Shown here: positions 40,903 to 49,158 of the stretch, in pieces
Layout: every line of letters starts with the position of its first letter
How positions within the stretch are numbered: position 1 is the stretch's first letter
Made by a program: the position numbers and the translations under genes
Assembly (NCBI GenBank): GCA_012798435.1
Contig: JAAZNF010000012.1
Coordinates: 1-51,886, forward strand
From: Myxococcales bacterium
Lineage (GTDB): Bacteria > Myxococcota > B64-G9
Reading direction: 5' to 3'
Length of the DNA stretch: 51,886 bases
The notes under the pieces: generated by a model
The model's input: the letters and a program-made list of their open reading frames with translations, nothing else
The model's database searches: none
What the model was told of the DNA's origin: nothing

Positions 40903-41721
40903 GTAATGTCCATCCAGACCAACGTGTCCGCGTTGAACGCCCAGCGCAACCTGATGCAGACCCAGCTGCTGCTGGACTCGTCGCTGTCGAAGCTCTCCAG
41001 CGGCTACCGCATCACCAAGGCCGGCGACGACGCCGCCGGCCTGGGCATCAGCGAGAACCTGCGCGCCCAGATCCGCTCGGCGGCGCAGGCGCAGCGCAAC
41101 GCCTTCGACGGCGTGAGCGTCATCCAGACCGCCGAAGGGGCCCTGAACGAGATCTCCAACATCCTGATCCGCATGCGGGAGTTGGCGATGGAGTCGGCCT
41201 CCGACGGCGTGGGCACGACCGAGCGTGGCTACCTGGACACCGAGTTCCAGGCGCTGCTCGACGAGGTCGACCGCATCGCGGCCACCGCCGAGTTCAACGG
41301 CACGGCGCTGCTCGACGGCACGGCCAACCTGGACTTCCAGGTGGGCATCCGTAACACCGCGGACGACCGCATCAACGTGACCATCGGTGCCGCCGACACC
41401 ACCACGCTCGGCATCAACGCTGCGGCGGTCGACACCAAGGCCAACTCCCAAGCGGCGCTGAGTCTCATCGACACCGGCATCGTGGCCGTCAGCACCCTGC
41501 GGGCCGACCTGGGCGCGCTGGGGAACCGGCTGAACAGCACCATCGCCAACCTGGGCGTGCAGCACGAGAACCTGTCGGCGGCGAACTCGCGCATCCGGGA
41601 CGTGGACGTGGCGGCCGAGACCTCGACGCTCACCAAGGCCCAGATCCTGATGCAGGCGGGCGTGGGCGTGTTGGCCCAGGCCAACGCCGTGCCTCAGGTG
41701 GCCCTGAGCCTGCTGAAGTAG
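40900..41721 (+). CDS. fliC: Flagellin FliC
   Basis: 273 residues from ATG 40900, 6 bases after AGGAGG; ATG 40906 (MSIQTNV) is the family's classical start and is also possible. The N-terminal D0/D1 part reads SIQTNVSALNAQRNLMQTQL and YRITKAGDDAAGLGISENLR. The C-terminal part reads ANSRIRDVDVAAETSTLTKA and QAGVGVLAQANAVPQVALSL. There is essentially no D2/D3 domain, so the filament surface is minimal. It is the only flagellin gene in the window. Expression should be under sigma28, with CsrA/FliW control of translation. Confidence 0.97.
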   Translation: MVMSIQTNVSALNAQRNLMQTQLLLDSSLSKLSSGYRITKAGDDAAGLGISENLRAQIRSAAQAQRNAFDGVSVIQTAEGALNEISNILIRMRELAMESASDGVGTTERGYLDTEFQALLDEVDRIAATAEFNGTALLDGTANLDFQVGIRNTADDRINVTIGAADTTTLGINAAAVDTKANSQAALSLIDTGIVAVSTLRADLGALGNRLNSTIANLGVQHENLSAANSRIRDVDVAAETSTLTKAQILMQAGVGVLAQANAVPQVALSLLK

Positions 41722-41727
41722 CGCCGA

Positions 41728-41755
41728 CCGGGCGAGCCGCTCAGCGGGCGCCCGG
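41728..41755 (+). terminator. Stem-loop after the flagellin gene
   Basis: CCGGGCG (41728-41734) pairs with CGCCCGG (41749-41755), and an inner CCGC/GCGG stem encloses TCA. It begins 6 bases after the flagellin stop and has no T-run. It could slow decay of flagellin mRNA or partially terminate before flaG. Confidence 0.45.
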
Positions 41756-41770
41756 GAAGCGGGGTGAGCC

Positions 41771-42109
41771 ATGTCCGTGACGAACCTGAAAGCCGTGGGC
41801 GCGACGCCTCCCGTGGTGGTGGCGTCCGAGCCCTCCGCCACCGGCAGCGAGGCCGCCCGGCCCCGCGAATCCCGGCCGGCAGAGGAGAAGTCCCCCCGGA
41901 GGGCGGAGGCGCCATCCCTGGTGGGGAGCGACCTCCTGGCGGAGGGACAGGCCATGGTGCTCAAGGACGGGCCGCTCCATCAGCCGGTCATCCTGGTCAT
42001 CGACAAGGCCACGGGCCGGGTGGTGCGGGAGATCCCGCCCGCGGAGGTCCGCAAGGTCCTGGCCAACCTGGAGGTCCTGCGAGGGCTGTTCTTCGACAGC
42101 GTCACCTGA
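41771..42109 (+). CDS. flaG: FlaG family protein
   Basis: 112 residues. The first 55 are disordered, rich in Ala, Pro, Glu and Ser. The C-terminal half is the FlaG domain (ILVIDKATGRVVREIPPAEV then RKVLANLEVLRGLF). FlaG proteins limit filament length or help cap function in other bacteria. The ATG lies 49 bases after flagellin, beyond the stem-loop, with GGGGTGAG upstream. A terminator follows. Confidence 0.88.
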   Translation: MSVTNLKAVGATPPVVVASEPSATGSEAARPRESRPAEEKSPRRAEAPSLVGSDLLAEGQAMVLKDGPLHQPVILVIDKATGRVVREIPPAEVRKVLANLEVLRGLFFDSVT

Positions 42110-42114
42110 TCCCC

Positions 42115-42149
42115 GGGGCGGCTCCGGTCCTCGCCCGGGGCCGCCCCTT
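42115..42149 (+). terminator. Probable terminator after flaG
   Basis: GGGGCGGC (42115-42122) pairs perfectly with GCCGCCCC (42140-42147) around a 17-base loop and is followed by TTCCCCTCC, a weak T-tract. It separates flaG from the fliD promoter. The 110 bases up to 42259 hold nothing else I can support. Confidence 0.5.
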
Positions 42150-42259
42150 CCCCTCCTGCCGCGGAAAAGACACGAACCGCTTGTGGAACGCCGGGCCGCG
42201 AGGTGCCGACAGCCAGCGCCGCCTGGCGCGCTCCCGATGCCGATGTGCCATCGCTCGAC

Positions 42260-42286
42260 TCAAGATCTCACTTGGGGGACCGATGA
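42260..42286 (+). promoter_or_regulatory. Sigma28 promoter of fliD
   Basis: TCAA (42260-42263, within CTCAAGATC), exactly 15 bases, then ACCGATGA (42279-42286). It differs by one base in the -10 from the flgM and flagellin promoters. The predicted start is near 42293, so ATG 42309 is the fliD start and the longer upstream open frame is not used. Confidence 0.7.
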
Positions 42287-42308
42287 AGCAGAAGGAAAGG
42301 AAGCGCCC

Positions 42309-43667
42309 ATGACATTTCGCGCCGGCGGAATTTTTTCGGGACTCGACACCAACAGCATCATCGAGCAGCTAGTGGCCCTGGAACGGATCCCCATCCAGAA
42401 CCTGCAAAAGAAACAGGAGACCATCAACACCCAGAAGTCCCTGCTGAGCGAGATCTCGAGCGCGCTGACGGAGCTCAAGACGCTACTTTCCGGCATGGAC
42501 CGGACCAGCGAGGTGCTGGCCTACACGGCCCAATCCTCGGACGAGTCCGTGCTGCGCGCCAGCGCCAGCGGTTCCGCCAGCCCCGGCGTGTACTCCATCC
42601 AGGTGTTGCAGCGGGCCCGCGCCGAGCAGGATCGCTCGGTCGCCTTCGCCTCCGCCGACGCCGAGGTCAAGGCCGGCAGCATCGAGATCACCGTGGGTTC
42701 GGCCGATCCGGTGACCGTTGCCATCGAGGAGGGCATGACGCTGGCCGACGTGGCGTACGCCATCAACCAGTCCGGCGCGGCCGTCAACGCCGCCGTGATT
42801 GATACCGGCAGTTCCGCCTACCTCACCATCTACGCTCGCGACACCGGTTACGAGGGCGTGGCCGACGATGCCCTGGTGATCGCGGAGAGCTACACCGGAA
42901 GCACCGGCCAGGAACTCTCGCTCACCCAGACGGTGCAGGCGCAGAATGCGCAGATCGTGTTCGACGGTCTCACCGTGGAGCGGCGCGAGAACCGCATCAC
43001 CGACGTGGTGGCGGGCCTCACCCTGGACGTCCTCGACGACACCGGCCAGCCGACGGTCGAGATCACGGTGCTGGGCGACACCGAGACCATCAAGGGCCGC
43101 GTCCAGGGGTTCGTGGACGCCTACAACAAGGTGGTCTCGCTCTTGCACTCCCAGTTCGTGCGCGATGCCGACGGCGGGGTGGGCGTGATGTTTGGCGACA
43201 GCACCCTGCGATCGCTACTCTCTCGGCTCCAGCTCGCTGCCGGCGAGCCGGTGAGCCAGAGTGGCAGCGACATCGCCACCCTGTACCAGATCGGGCTCAA
43301 GACGGGGTCGGATGGCACCTTGAGCGTGGACGCGGTCACCTTGGACGCCGCGCTGGCCGAGGACCCGTCCGGGGTGGCGGGGTTGTTCGCCGAGGAGAGC
43401 ACCGGGTTGGCCGATCGCATGAGCGGCTTGGTCACGGAATTTACCGACGTCGTCTCCGGTATCTTGGTGGAGCGCCAGGAAGGGCTGGACACCCGTTACG
43501 AGAACCTCGAAGATCAGATCGCCCGCATGGAACAGCGGGTTGAGGACTATGAGAAGCTGCTGGTGCAGCAGTTCACCTATCTCGAGACCGTCATCTCACA
43601 GCTCAAGGCGCAGCAGACGAGCCTGCTCAACTGGTCGAGCCAGTTCAGCGCCAGCCAGAACGGGTGA
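42309..43667 (+). CDS. fliD: Filament cap protein FliD
   Basis: 452 residues from ATG 42309, behind AAGGAAAGGAAG. The N-terminus is diagnostic (FSGLDTNSIIEQLVALERIP). The central domains have IQVLQRARAEQDRSVAF and VAGLTLDVLDDTGQPTVEIT. The C-terminus has a coiled coil (LEDQIARMEQRVEDYEKLLV) and ends in LKAQQTSLLNWSSQFSAS. It caps the growing filament as a pentamer. It starts an operon with fliS and the fliT-like gene. Confidence 0.95.
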   Translation: MTFRAGGIFSGLDTNSIIEQLVALERIPIQNLQKKQETINTQKSLLSEISSALTELKTLLSGMDRTSEVLAYTAQSSDESVLRASASGSASPGVYSIQVLQRARAEQDRSVAFASADAEVKAGSIEITVGSADPVTVAIEEGMTLADVAYAINQSGAAVNAAVIDTGSSAYLTIYARDTGYEGVADDALVIAESYTGSTGQELSLTQTVQAQNAQIVFDGLTVERRENRITDVVAGLTLDVLDDTGQPTVEITVLGDTETIKGRVQGFVDAYNKVVSLLHSQFVRDADGGVGVMFGDSTLRSLLSRLQLAAGEPVSQSGSDIATLYQIGLKTGSDGTLSVDAVTLDAALAEDPSGVAGLFAEESTGLADRMSGLVTEFTDVVSGILVERQEGLDTRYENLEDQIARMEQRVEDYEKLLVQQFTYLETVISQLKAQQTSLLNWSSQFSASQNG

Positions 43668-43670
43668 TCC

Positions 43671-44060
43671 ATGCACAACCCCTACCAGAGCTCTCGGGTG
43701 CTCACCGCCGACCGCGGCCAGCTCCTGCTCATGCTATACGACGGGGCGCTGCGGTTCAACGGCCAGGCCGTCGACGAGATCGGCCGCGGTCAATACCTCA
43801 AGGCGCTGCCTTACATGCGGCGGGTGATGGCCATCGTGCAGGAGCTCTCCGCGATGTTGGACCATTCCCGCGCCCCGGAGATCTGCGCCAACCTGGAGCG
43901 GTTGTACCAGTTCGTGCTCGACCGGATCGTGGCAGCGCAAACCGATCGTTCGGCGAAGCCGCTCGCAGACGTGACGCGCATACTCGGCGATCTACGTCAG
44001 ACCTGGCAGGAAGCTTTAGAGAAGGCAAACGACAAGAAACCGATGGAACGCACGGGGTGA
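43671..44060 (+). CDS. fliS: Flagellin chaperone FliS
   Basis: 129 residues. The FliS pattern is clear: MHNPYQSSRVLTADRGQLLL, MLYDGALRFNGQAVDEIGRG and APEICANLERLYQFVLDRIV. It binds flagellin's C-terminus in the cytosol and delivers it to FlhA. It sits 3 bases after fliD. Confidence 0.94.
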   Translation: MHNPYQSSRVLTADRGQLLLMLYDGALRFNGQAVDEIGRGQYLKALPYMRRVMAIVQELSAMLDHSRAPEICANLERLYQFVLDRIVAAQTDRSAKPLADVTRILGDLRQTWQEALEKANDKKPMERTG

Positions 44061-44063
44061 TCG

Positions 44064-44444
44064 ATGCCCTCGCGGCTGGAATCGTGGCAACTGCTCACGG
44101 CCCTGGATGACGTTACACTGAGGATGCGCGAGGCGCTGGTCGCATGTGACATGCCAGCTTTCTCCGACCTGCTTGCCCGTCGCCAATATCTGGTGGATGG
44201 CCTGGTGAAAATTGACGCTGAAACAGACCCATCATCCGGCGTGTCCGCGTCCGGTGATTTCGAGAAAATATCAAATAAAGTCAATTGGTTGTTGGTTGCT
44301 GGCGAACGTCTGATCGCGTCGGCCGAGGCCTTGCGTTCCGACCTCCTGGAAAAGAGGCGTCAGAACTCCGTCGCTAGGACCGCGCTGCGCTCCTACCTGG
44401 CCAAGACTGGTGGGCCCATCAACACTCGGGTGCTTGATGGATAA
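44064..44444 (+). CDS. FliT-like export chaperone candidate
   Basis: 126 residues, all helical (LLTALDDVTLRMREALVACD, then ARRQYLVDGLVKIDAETDPS), with a C-terminal SYLAKTGGPINTRVLDG. Its size, helical content and place right after fliS fit FliT, the FliD chaperone, a family with little sequence conservation. The DNA here is locally richer in A and T (around 44260-44290) than the neighbours. The last codons contain a hairpin, CCATCAA...TTGATGG (44416-44440), without a T-run. Confidence 0.65.
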   Translation: MPSRLESWQLLTALDDVTLRMREALVACDMPAFSDLLARRQYLVDGLVKIDAETDPSSGVSASGDFEKISNKVNWLLVAGERLIASAEALRSDLLEKRRQNSVARTALRSYLAKTGGPINTRVLDG

Positions 44445-44517
44445 CCAATTGAGATACAAGCTGTATTTTCGGATCGTGGCTCGGTGTCGGTATCCACTGG
44501 GTCGCGCCGTCCCCGCC

Positions 44518-44533
44518 TGGCACCAGGCTTGCA
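44518..44533 (+). promoter_or_regulatory. Sigma54 promoter of the receiver/PilT-like operon
   Basis: TGGCACCAGGCTTGCA has GG at 44519-44520 and GC at 44531-44532, a near-perfect -24/-12 element. The predicted start is near 44544, 34 bases ahead of ATG 44578. No GTCA-N6-TGAC repeat was found upstream. Confidence 0.85.
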
Positions 44534-44577
44534 AAGGGTTCTGGGCCCTCGGAAATGGGGCTTCGGAGGATGCTCGA

Positions 44578-45009
44578 ATGACGAACCCGGGCCAAGCCGC
44601 TGCTGGTTTCAACCATCGTCTCCATGTGTTGGTGGCGGGAGCGGACGAAAGGACCCTCCACACCATACGTCGACTAGTGGCGGAGGATTGCGAACTCCAG
44701 TGTTGCAGCATCGACGCTGTCGTCGGGGCGCTGGCGTCAAGAAGCTTCGATGGATTGATCATCGATCTCGACCGGGCGCGCCTGTCGGCGGGGCGGTTGC
44801 TGGGCGAGGCGCGGACCAGGGGCCTGCACCTGCCGGCGCGCATTTTCTTCCTGGACGGATCGAAACGATCGGTCGCGCCGCCTTCGATGGGCGAGGCCGT
44901 GCTTTTGAAAAAACCCCTGGACGTGGCAGCGCTGGCGGCTCTCGTGCGATCCCAGAGCGATTCTCGGGCGCCGCTTGGGCAGCTCGCGCTGGCGGCGGGA
45001 ATGCCATGA
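44578..45009 (+). CDS. Receiver-like single-domain protein
   Basis: 143 residues from ATG 44578, 7 bases after GGAGGA. The fold looks like a CheY-type receiver: LHVLVAGADERTLHTIRRLV at the start, FDGLIIDLDRARLSAGRLL at the phosphoacceptor strand, and EAVLLKKPLDVAALAALV with the conserved Lys-Pro. The acidic pair after strand 1 is reduced to Ala-Asp-Glu, so phosphorylation is uncertain. The frame upstream of 44578 is before the promoter and is not used. It is first of a sigma54 operon and overlaps the next gene by 4 bases. Confidence 0.65.
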   Translation: MTNPGQAAAGFNHRLHVLVAGADERTLHTIRRLVAEDCELQCCSIDAVVGALASRSFDGLIIDLDRARLSAGRLLGEARTRGLHLPARIFFLDGSKRSVAPPSMGEAVLLKKPLDVAALAALVRSQSDSRAPLGQLALAAGMP

Positions 45010-45374
45010 CTTGCGACCGCGAACTCATGGAGAGCGCCAGCCGAACCCTTTCCAGCCTGCGGCGAATGCTGGACGAGGACCCAAGCCAGGCCGTGGCGCA
45101 CTTGCGAGAGGCGCTCACCTGCCTGGGACGCATCGAGGAACACCTGGGCGCGGCGGAGCCTTTGCAGCCTGCTCGGGAAGTGGTGCGCCGGTACCTGACA
45201 CGCCTGCGAGCCTCGCTCGAAGATCTCTTGATGCGCAGGATGAGAGAGGATCCGGGGTGTGAGGAGATCCTGGCCGGAGAGGTGCTGCCGCTTTCCGAGG
45301 GGCTGGAAGGCCTGTGCCGGTCTCTGGCGGCAGGGACAATCGCTTCGCGCCCGACCGGTTCTCGGGAGGCATGA
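45006..45374 (+). CDS. Small helical protein of unknown function
   Basis: 122 residues, nearly all helix (SASRTLSSLRRMLDEDPSQA, then LREALTCLGRIEEHLGAAEP and RRYLTRLRASLEDLLMRRMR), acidic, with no signal or membrane segment. It overlaps the receiver-like gene and the PilT-like gene by 4 bases each, so all three are co-translated. I do not recognise a family. Its size and helix pattern could suit an adaptor or a phosphotransfer-like bundle, but no conserved His is evident in a suitable motif. Confidence 0.6.
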   Translation: MTCDRELMESASRTLSSLRRMLDEDPSQAVAHLREALTCLGRIEEHLGAAEPLQPAREVVRRYLTRLRASLEDLLMRRMREDPGCEEILAGEVLPLSEGLEGLCRSLAAGTIASRPTGSREA

Positions 45375-46459
45375 GCGTGGACATCGCCACCGCCGAACAG
45401 AGCATCGCCCGTTTGCTGGCGCTGGCAGTTCAGCAGCGCGCCTCTGATGTGCACATCCGCGTGGGCCAGCCCCCCATGTTGCGGGTGGCGGGAGAGCTCA
45501 CGTCGGTCGAGGGAATACTCTTCGACCGGGAGGCATTGCTGGCCGTCTCCGAGCGTATGATCCCGGCCGGCCTGCGGGAGCGAGCCGCCGCCTGTAGCCA
45601 GTTCGACTTTTCGGCGGAATGGCCGGGGGCGGCCCGCTTTCGGGTGCACCGCTTCTTTGCGCGAGGGGAGGCAGCACTGGTGCTGCGGCTCATCCCGCTG
45701 CACATCCCGGATTTTGCCGCCTTGCGCCTGCCGCCGGCGGTGAAGCGTGTCGCCGCCCTGGAGCGGGGACTGGTGCTGGTGACCGGGGCCACCGGCATGG
45801 GCAAGTCAACCACCATCGCGTCCATCCTGGACTACTTGAGCAAGAACACCCGCCAGCACATCCTGACCATCGAGGACCCGGTGGAGTTCATCATCGGGCC
45901 GGGGACTTCGCTGGTGAGCCAGCGCGAGGTGGGGCGGGATATCCTGGACTACTCATCGGGGTTGTGGGCCGCCCTGCGCGAGGATCCCGACACCATCTTC
46001 CTGGGCGAGATCCGCGACCTGGAGACCGTGCGGGTGGCGTTGCAGGCCGCCGAGACGGGCCACTTGGTGCTGAGCGCCATCCACACCAGCGATGCCACCA
46101 GCACCGTGGAGCACCTCATCAGCCTGTTCCCACCGGAGGAGCAGATGGCGGGGCGCTTCCGCCTGGCGGAAACGTTGCAGGCGGTGCTCAGCCAGAAGCT
46201 CTTGCCCATGAAAGGGCGCAAGTCGCGCCTCCTGGTGACCGAGATCATGCTGCGCTCGGCCAGCATCCAGGAGATGATCCGCAAGCCTGAGCGGCTGCGG
46301 GGGCTTGCGGAACGTATCGCTCAGTCGGTGCCGGATGGCATGCACACCTTCGATCAAGAGCTTCGGCGGATGCTGGAGGGAGGGTTGCTCGACTTCGAAG
46401 TGGCGCGGACGGCGGCCTCGAATCCCGCTGACTTCGTGCGCAATTTGCAGGTCACCTAG
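45371..46459 (+). CDS. PilT/PilU-like secretion-superfamily ATPase
   Basis: 362 residues from ATG 45371. The N-terminal PAS-like domain reads RLLALAVQQRASDVHIRVGQ. Walker A is GATGMGKS at residues 139-146. The Asp box ILTIEDPVEFI, Walker B FLGEIRDLETVRVALQAAET and His box GHLVLSAIHTSDATSTVEHL are intact. The retraction-associated AIRNLIRE-type C-terminal motif is altered (SIQEMIRKPERL), closer to PilU than PilT. These ATPases power pilus retraction, yet no pilus gene lies in this window. Its link to flagella is unknown. Confidence 0.88.
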   Translation: MSVDIATAEQSIARLLALAVQQRASDVHIRVGQPPMLRVAGELTSVEGILFDREALLAVSERMIPAGLRERAAACSQFDFSAEWPGAARFRVHRFFARGEAALVLRLIPLHIPDFAALRLPPAVKRVAALERGLVLVTGATGMGKSTTIASILDYLSKNTRQHILTIEDPVEFIIGPGTSLVSQREVGRDILDYSSGLWAALREDPDTIFLGEIRDLETVRVALQAAETGHLVLSAIHTSDATSTVEHLISLFPPEEQMAGRFRLAETLQAVLSQKLLPMKGRKSRLLVTEIMLRSASIQEMIRKPERLRGLAERIAQSVPDGMHTFDQELRRMLEGGLLDFEVARTAASNPADFVRNLQVT

Positions 46460-46511
46460 CGGGAGGGGACTCGCTGGTCCGGATGGGGTTGGCGGAACGA
46501 AAGGTCGGATC

Positions 46512-48887
46512 ATGACGACAGCGAACATCCTGGCTTACGAGGACATCTGTCTGCGATTCGATCTGGGGCGAACCCTCATGGCTCGGGAGGGTGTGAAGGT
46601 GCGCACGGCGCGTTCGGGCTGGGAGTTCGTCCTGGAGGCATCGCATCAGCCACCCGACCTGATGTTGCTCGAACACTGGATGCCCGACATGCTGGGCGAC
46701 GAGGTGCTGGAGCAGCTGCGCCGCCAGTCGAGGCTGCGCGGGGTGGCCGCCCTGGTGCTGTGTCCCGGCTTGCCGCCCGAAGCCATGCGGCGCTATCAGA
46801 GCCTGGAGCCATCGCAGCTGATCACGGAGCCACCGCCGATCGGAGAATTCCAACAGCGACTGTTCGAGGCGCTGCACATGGCGACGCGGCTCAACCTGCG
46901 CGTGGCGATCGAGGTCCCGGTGTCGCTACAGATGGCCGGGCTGGTGGTGCTGGGGCACACCCGGGAGCTCTCGTTGACCGGGGCTTCGCTGGCGGTGGGG
47001 CAGGAGTTCGCCGTCGGAGACGAGATCGAGCTCTGTTTCCTCAAGCCCGAAGGCGGTGCTCCACAGGCCAGCCTGCGTGCCCGCGTGCGTCATGCGGCTC
47101 AGGGGCCCGTCTCGTGGGTGCTGGGGGTGGAGTTCCTCGACCCGACACCAGAAGCGCGCCGTTGGCTGGAGAGCGTCACATGCTTCGGCACCAGGCTTCA
47201 GCAGACGCTGGATCGAATGGACCGTCTGCCCGCCTTGCCGCCCGTGGCTGCCCGCGTCCTGGAATTGTGCGTGGACGAGAAGGCGGATCTCCATGCGCTG
47301 GTGGAACTGATCCGCTCCGATCCCTCGCTGACGAGTAGCGTGCTCAAGATGGCGAACAGCGCCGCCTACCGCGCGGTGTCGCCGGTCACCACGGTGGAGC
47401 GGGCCACGACGTTGATGGGGATGCGCAGCGTGCGCTACGCCGTGTTGGGTGTCACCATCCTGCGGCACGTGGCCGGCAACGGGCAGCGGCAGCCGGGATA
47501 TCACCTGTGGCGCCACTCGTTGGCCTGCGCCTTGGCCTGTGAAGCCCTGGCGCGCCGGAGCGACCTCCCAGTGGACGAAGCGTTCGTCTGGGGGTTGCTG
47601 CACGACGTGGGACGCTTCCCCATGCTCTCTGAGATGAAGCCCGATGCCACTGTGGGTGAGAGGATGCGGCGCTTCACGCTGGAGCAGGAGCGGCACCAAT
47701 TCGGTGTCGATCACGCCGAGACCGGGGCCCTGCTGCTGTCGCGGTGGCGGGTGCCTTCCAGTATCTGGAAGGTCGTGAGACATCACCACGCGCCGGAGGC
47801 GGCCGAACCCGAGCTGCGCCGGGCCTGCGAGTTGGTGCAGGCCGGCGATGCGTTGGCGTACCAGTGCCACATGGGTGCGGAGAATGGCCTCAATGACGGC
47901 GAGGCTCGCCTGCACCTCGCCGTGCCGCGCGAGCAGATGGAGGAGCTGGCCGGTGGCCTCTATCGGCGGTTGGCCGAGATCGGCGAAATGTTCGGCCAGC
48001 CCATCGATCCCACCGCCCTGTGCGCCGAGATTGTGGAGCGGGCCAACCACCGATTGGCGGAAGAGCTGGGGGGCGTGCTGGAGCAGCACGAACTGCTCAA
48101 GCGGGCCTACGAACGCACGCGGCAGCAGCTCGTCAGCCTGGCCCAGTCCGAGAAATTCCACTCCCTGGGCCGTATCGCCGGCGCGGTGGCCCACGAGATC
48201 AACAACCCGCTGGCTTTCGCCCGCTCGAACCTCTCGACGCTGCAGGAATACTTGCAGACCCTGGGCGACTCGTTGCGTCAGCGGGGTCCGATCACGGTGG
48301 AGACGGAGGAGATCCTGCGCGACATTCCCAAGCTGATTGCCGAGACCGTCAATGGATTGGACCGGGTGCACGGGGTAGTGCGGGCGCTGGGCCACCTGAC
48401 CCCCGATGGGCAGCCGGGCTTCATCGAAGAATCCATGCTGAGCGCATGCCTGGAGGACGCCCTGTGTCTGGCGTCTACCTCGCGCCCGGCGACCGTCCAG
48501 GTTTCGTTTCAGGCGGATGAGATACCGCCGCTGTGGCTCGACTCGGGCAACCTGGCGCGGGCCTTCGTGGAGATCATCATCAACGCCTTCGGGGCGATGC
48601 CGGGCGGCGGCCGGTTGGACATCCACCTGTACCAGGAGGGCGACGAGGCGGTGGTGGCGTTCCGCGACACCGGGCAGGGGATCCACGAGCAGGATCTGCG
48701 TCACCTGTTTGAACCGTTCTTCACCACCCGCCCAATGGGCGAGGGTCGCGGCCTGGGGCTGTCCATGGCCTGGGGCATCGTGAGCCGGCACCACGGGAAC
48801 ATCCAGGTGCAATCGACGCCGGGCCAGGGAACCGTGGTCCAGGTGCGCTTGCCGATAAACCGCCAGCATGGGTCGTGTGGCGCTTAA
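46512..48887 (+). CDS. Receiver-PilZ-HDOD-histidine kinase protein
   Basis: 791 residues from ATG 46512. Domains in order: a receiver-like domain (1-120, LAYEDICLRFDLGRTL), a PilZ-type domain (about 125-225, RLNLRVAIEVPV with ELSLTGASLA, E replacing the usual D/N), an HDOD domain (about 230-440) with an intact HD pair in GLLHDVGRFPM, and a HisKA/HATPase module (about 540-785) with AVAHEINNPLAFARSNL and GRGLGLSMAWG. It is cytosolic. Cyclic-di-GMP sensing and kinase output in one chain is inferred from the domains. It follows the PilT-like gene by 52 bases and may share its promoter. Confidence 0.85.
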   Translation: MTTANILAYEDICLRFDLGRTLMAREGVKVRTARSGWEFVLEASHQPPDLMLLEHWMPDMLGDEVLEQLRRQSRLRGVAALVLCPGLPPEAMRRYQSLEPSQLITEPPPIGEFQQRLFEALHMATRLNLRVAIEVPVSLQMAGLVVLGHTRELSLTGASLAVGQEFAVGDEIELCFLKPEGGAPQASLRARVRHAAQGPVSWVLGVEFLDPTPEARRWLESVTCFGTRLQQTLDRMDRLPALPPVAARVLELCVDEKADLHALVELIRSDPSLTSSVLKMANSAAYRAVSPVTTVERATTLMGMRSVRYAVLGVTILRHVAGNGQRQPGYHLWRHSLACALACEALARRSDLPVDEAFVWGLLHDVGRFPMLSEMKPDATVGERMRRFTLEQERHQFGVDHAETGALLLSRWRVPSSIWKVVRHHHAPEAAEPELRRACELVQAGDALAYQCHMGAENGLNDGEARLHLAVPREQMEELAGGLYRRLAEIGEMFGQPIDPTALCAEIVERANHRLAEELGGVLEQHELLKRAYERTRQQLVSLAQSEKFHSLGRIAGAVAHEINNPLAFARSNLSTLQEYLQTLGDSLRQRGPITVETEEILRDIPKLIAETVNGLDRVHGVVRALGHLTPDGQPGFIEESMLSACLEDALCLASTSRPATVQVSFQADEIPPLWLDSGNLARAFVEIIINAFGAMPGGGRLDIHLYQEGDEAVVAFRDTGQGIHEQDLRHLFEPFFTTRPMGEGRGLGLSMAWGIVSRHHGNIQVQSTPGQGTVVQVRLPINRQHGSCGA

Positions 48888-48910
48888 GAGTGCCACATTT
48901 GGGTCGATGT
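48884..48910 (+). promoter_or_regulatory. Probable sigma28 promoter of swrD-motAB
   Basis: TTAA (48884-48887, within CTTAAGAGT), exactly 15 bases, then GTCGATGT (48903-48910). It is a weaker match than the flgM, flagellin and fliD sites but in the right place and with the same spacing. The predicted start is near 48917, about 38 bases before swrD. Confidence 0.5.
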
Positions 48911-48954
48911 AAGGTACGGCGCGGCGTGCCAAACCCGCGTCAGGGAGATGAACG

Positions 48955-49155
48955 GTGATCCACCTGACCCGCCTGGGACACCACGATTTCGTTCTCAACT
49001 CCGAGCTGATCCTCACCGTGGAAAGCACGCCGGACACGGTGGTGACGCTCATGAACGGCGTGAAGTACATGGTCGAGGAGCCGGTGGATGAAGTGGTGCG
49101 GCGGGTGATCGCCTATCGGCGCGCGGTGCACGCGGGCCCGGCGGCTGGGGAGTGA
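48955..49155 (+). CDS. swrD: SwrD/FlbD family protein
   Basis: 66 residues from GTG 48955, with CAGGGAGA upstream. The family pattern is complete: MIHLTRLGHHDFVLNSELIL then ESTPDTVVTLMNGVKYMVEE. SwrD raises motor torque in Bacillus and the gene commonly precedes motA in many phyla. Here it lies 3 bases before motA. The name follows the Bacillus protein. Confidence 0.88.
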   Translation: MIHLTRLGHHDFVLNSELILTVESTPDTVVTLMNGVKYMVEEPVDEVVRRVIAYRRAVHAGPAAGE

Positions 49156-49158
49156 GCC

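Noticed and set aside
42180-42250. GCCGACAG and GCCGATGT motifs upstream of fliD as sigma28 -10 elements
   Set aside because: Neither has TCAA or TAAA at the 15-base distance; the site at 42260-42286 does.
44416-44440. CCATCAA...TTGATGG hairpin at the end of the fliT-like gene as a terminator
   Set aside because: It lies inside the final codons and has no T-run after it; it may form but termination is not supported.
48851-48858. Perfect GCCGATAA -10 inside the end of the HDOD kinase gene
   Set aside because: The base set 15 positions upstream (CCGT) does not match a sigma28 -35; the site at 48884-48910 with correct spacing is preferred.
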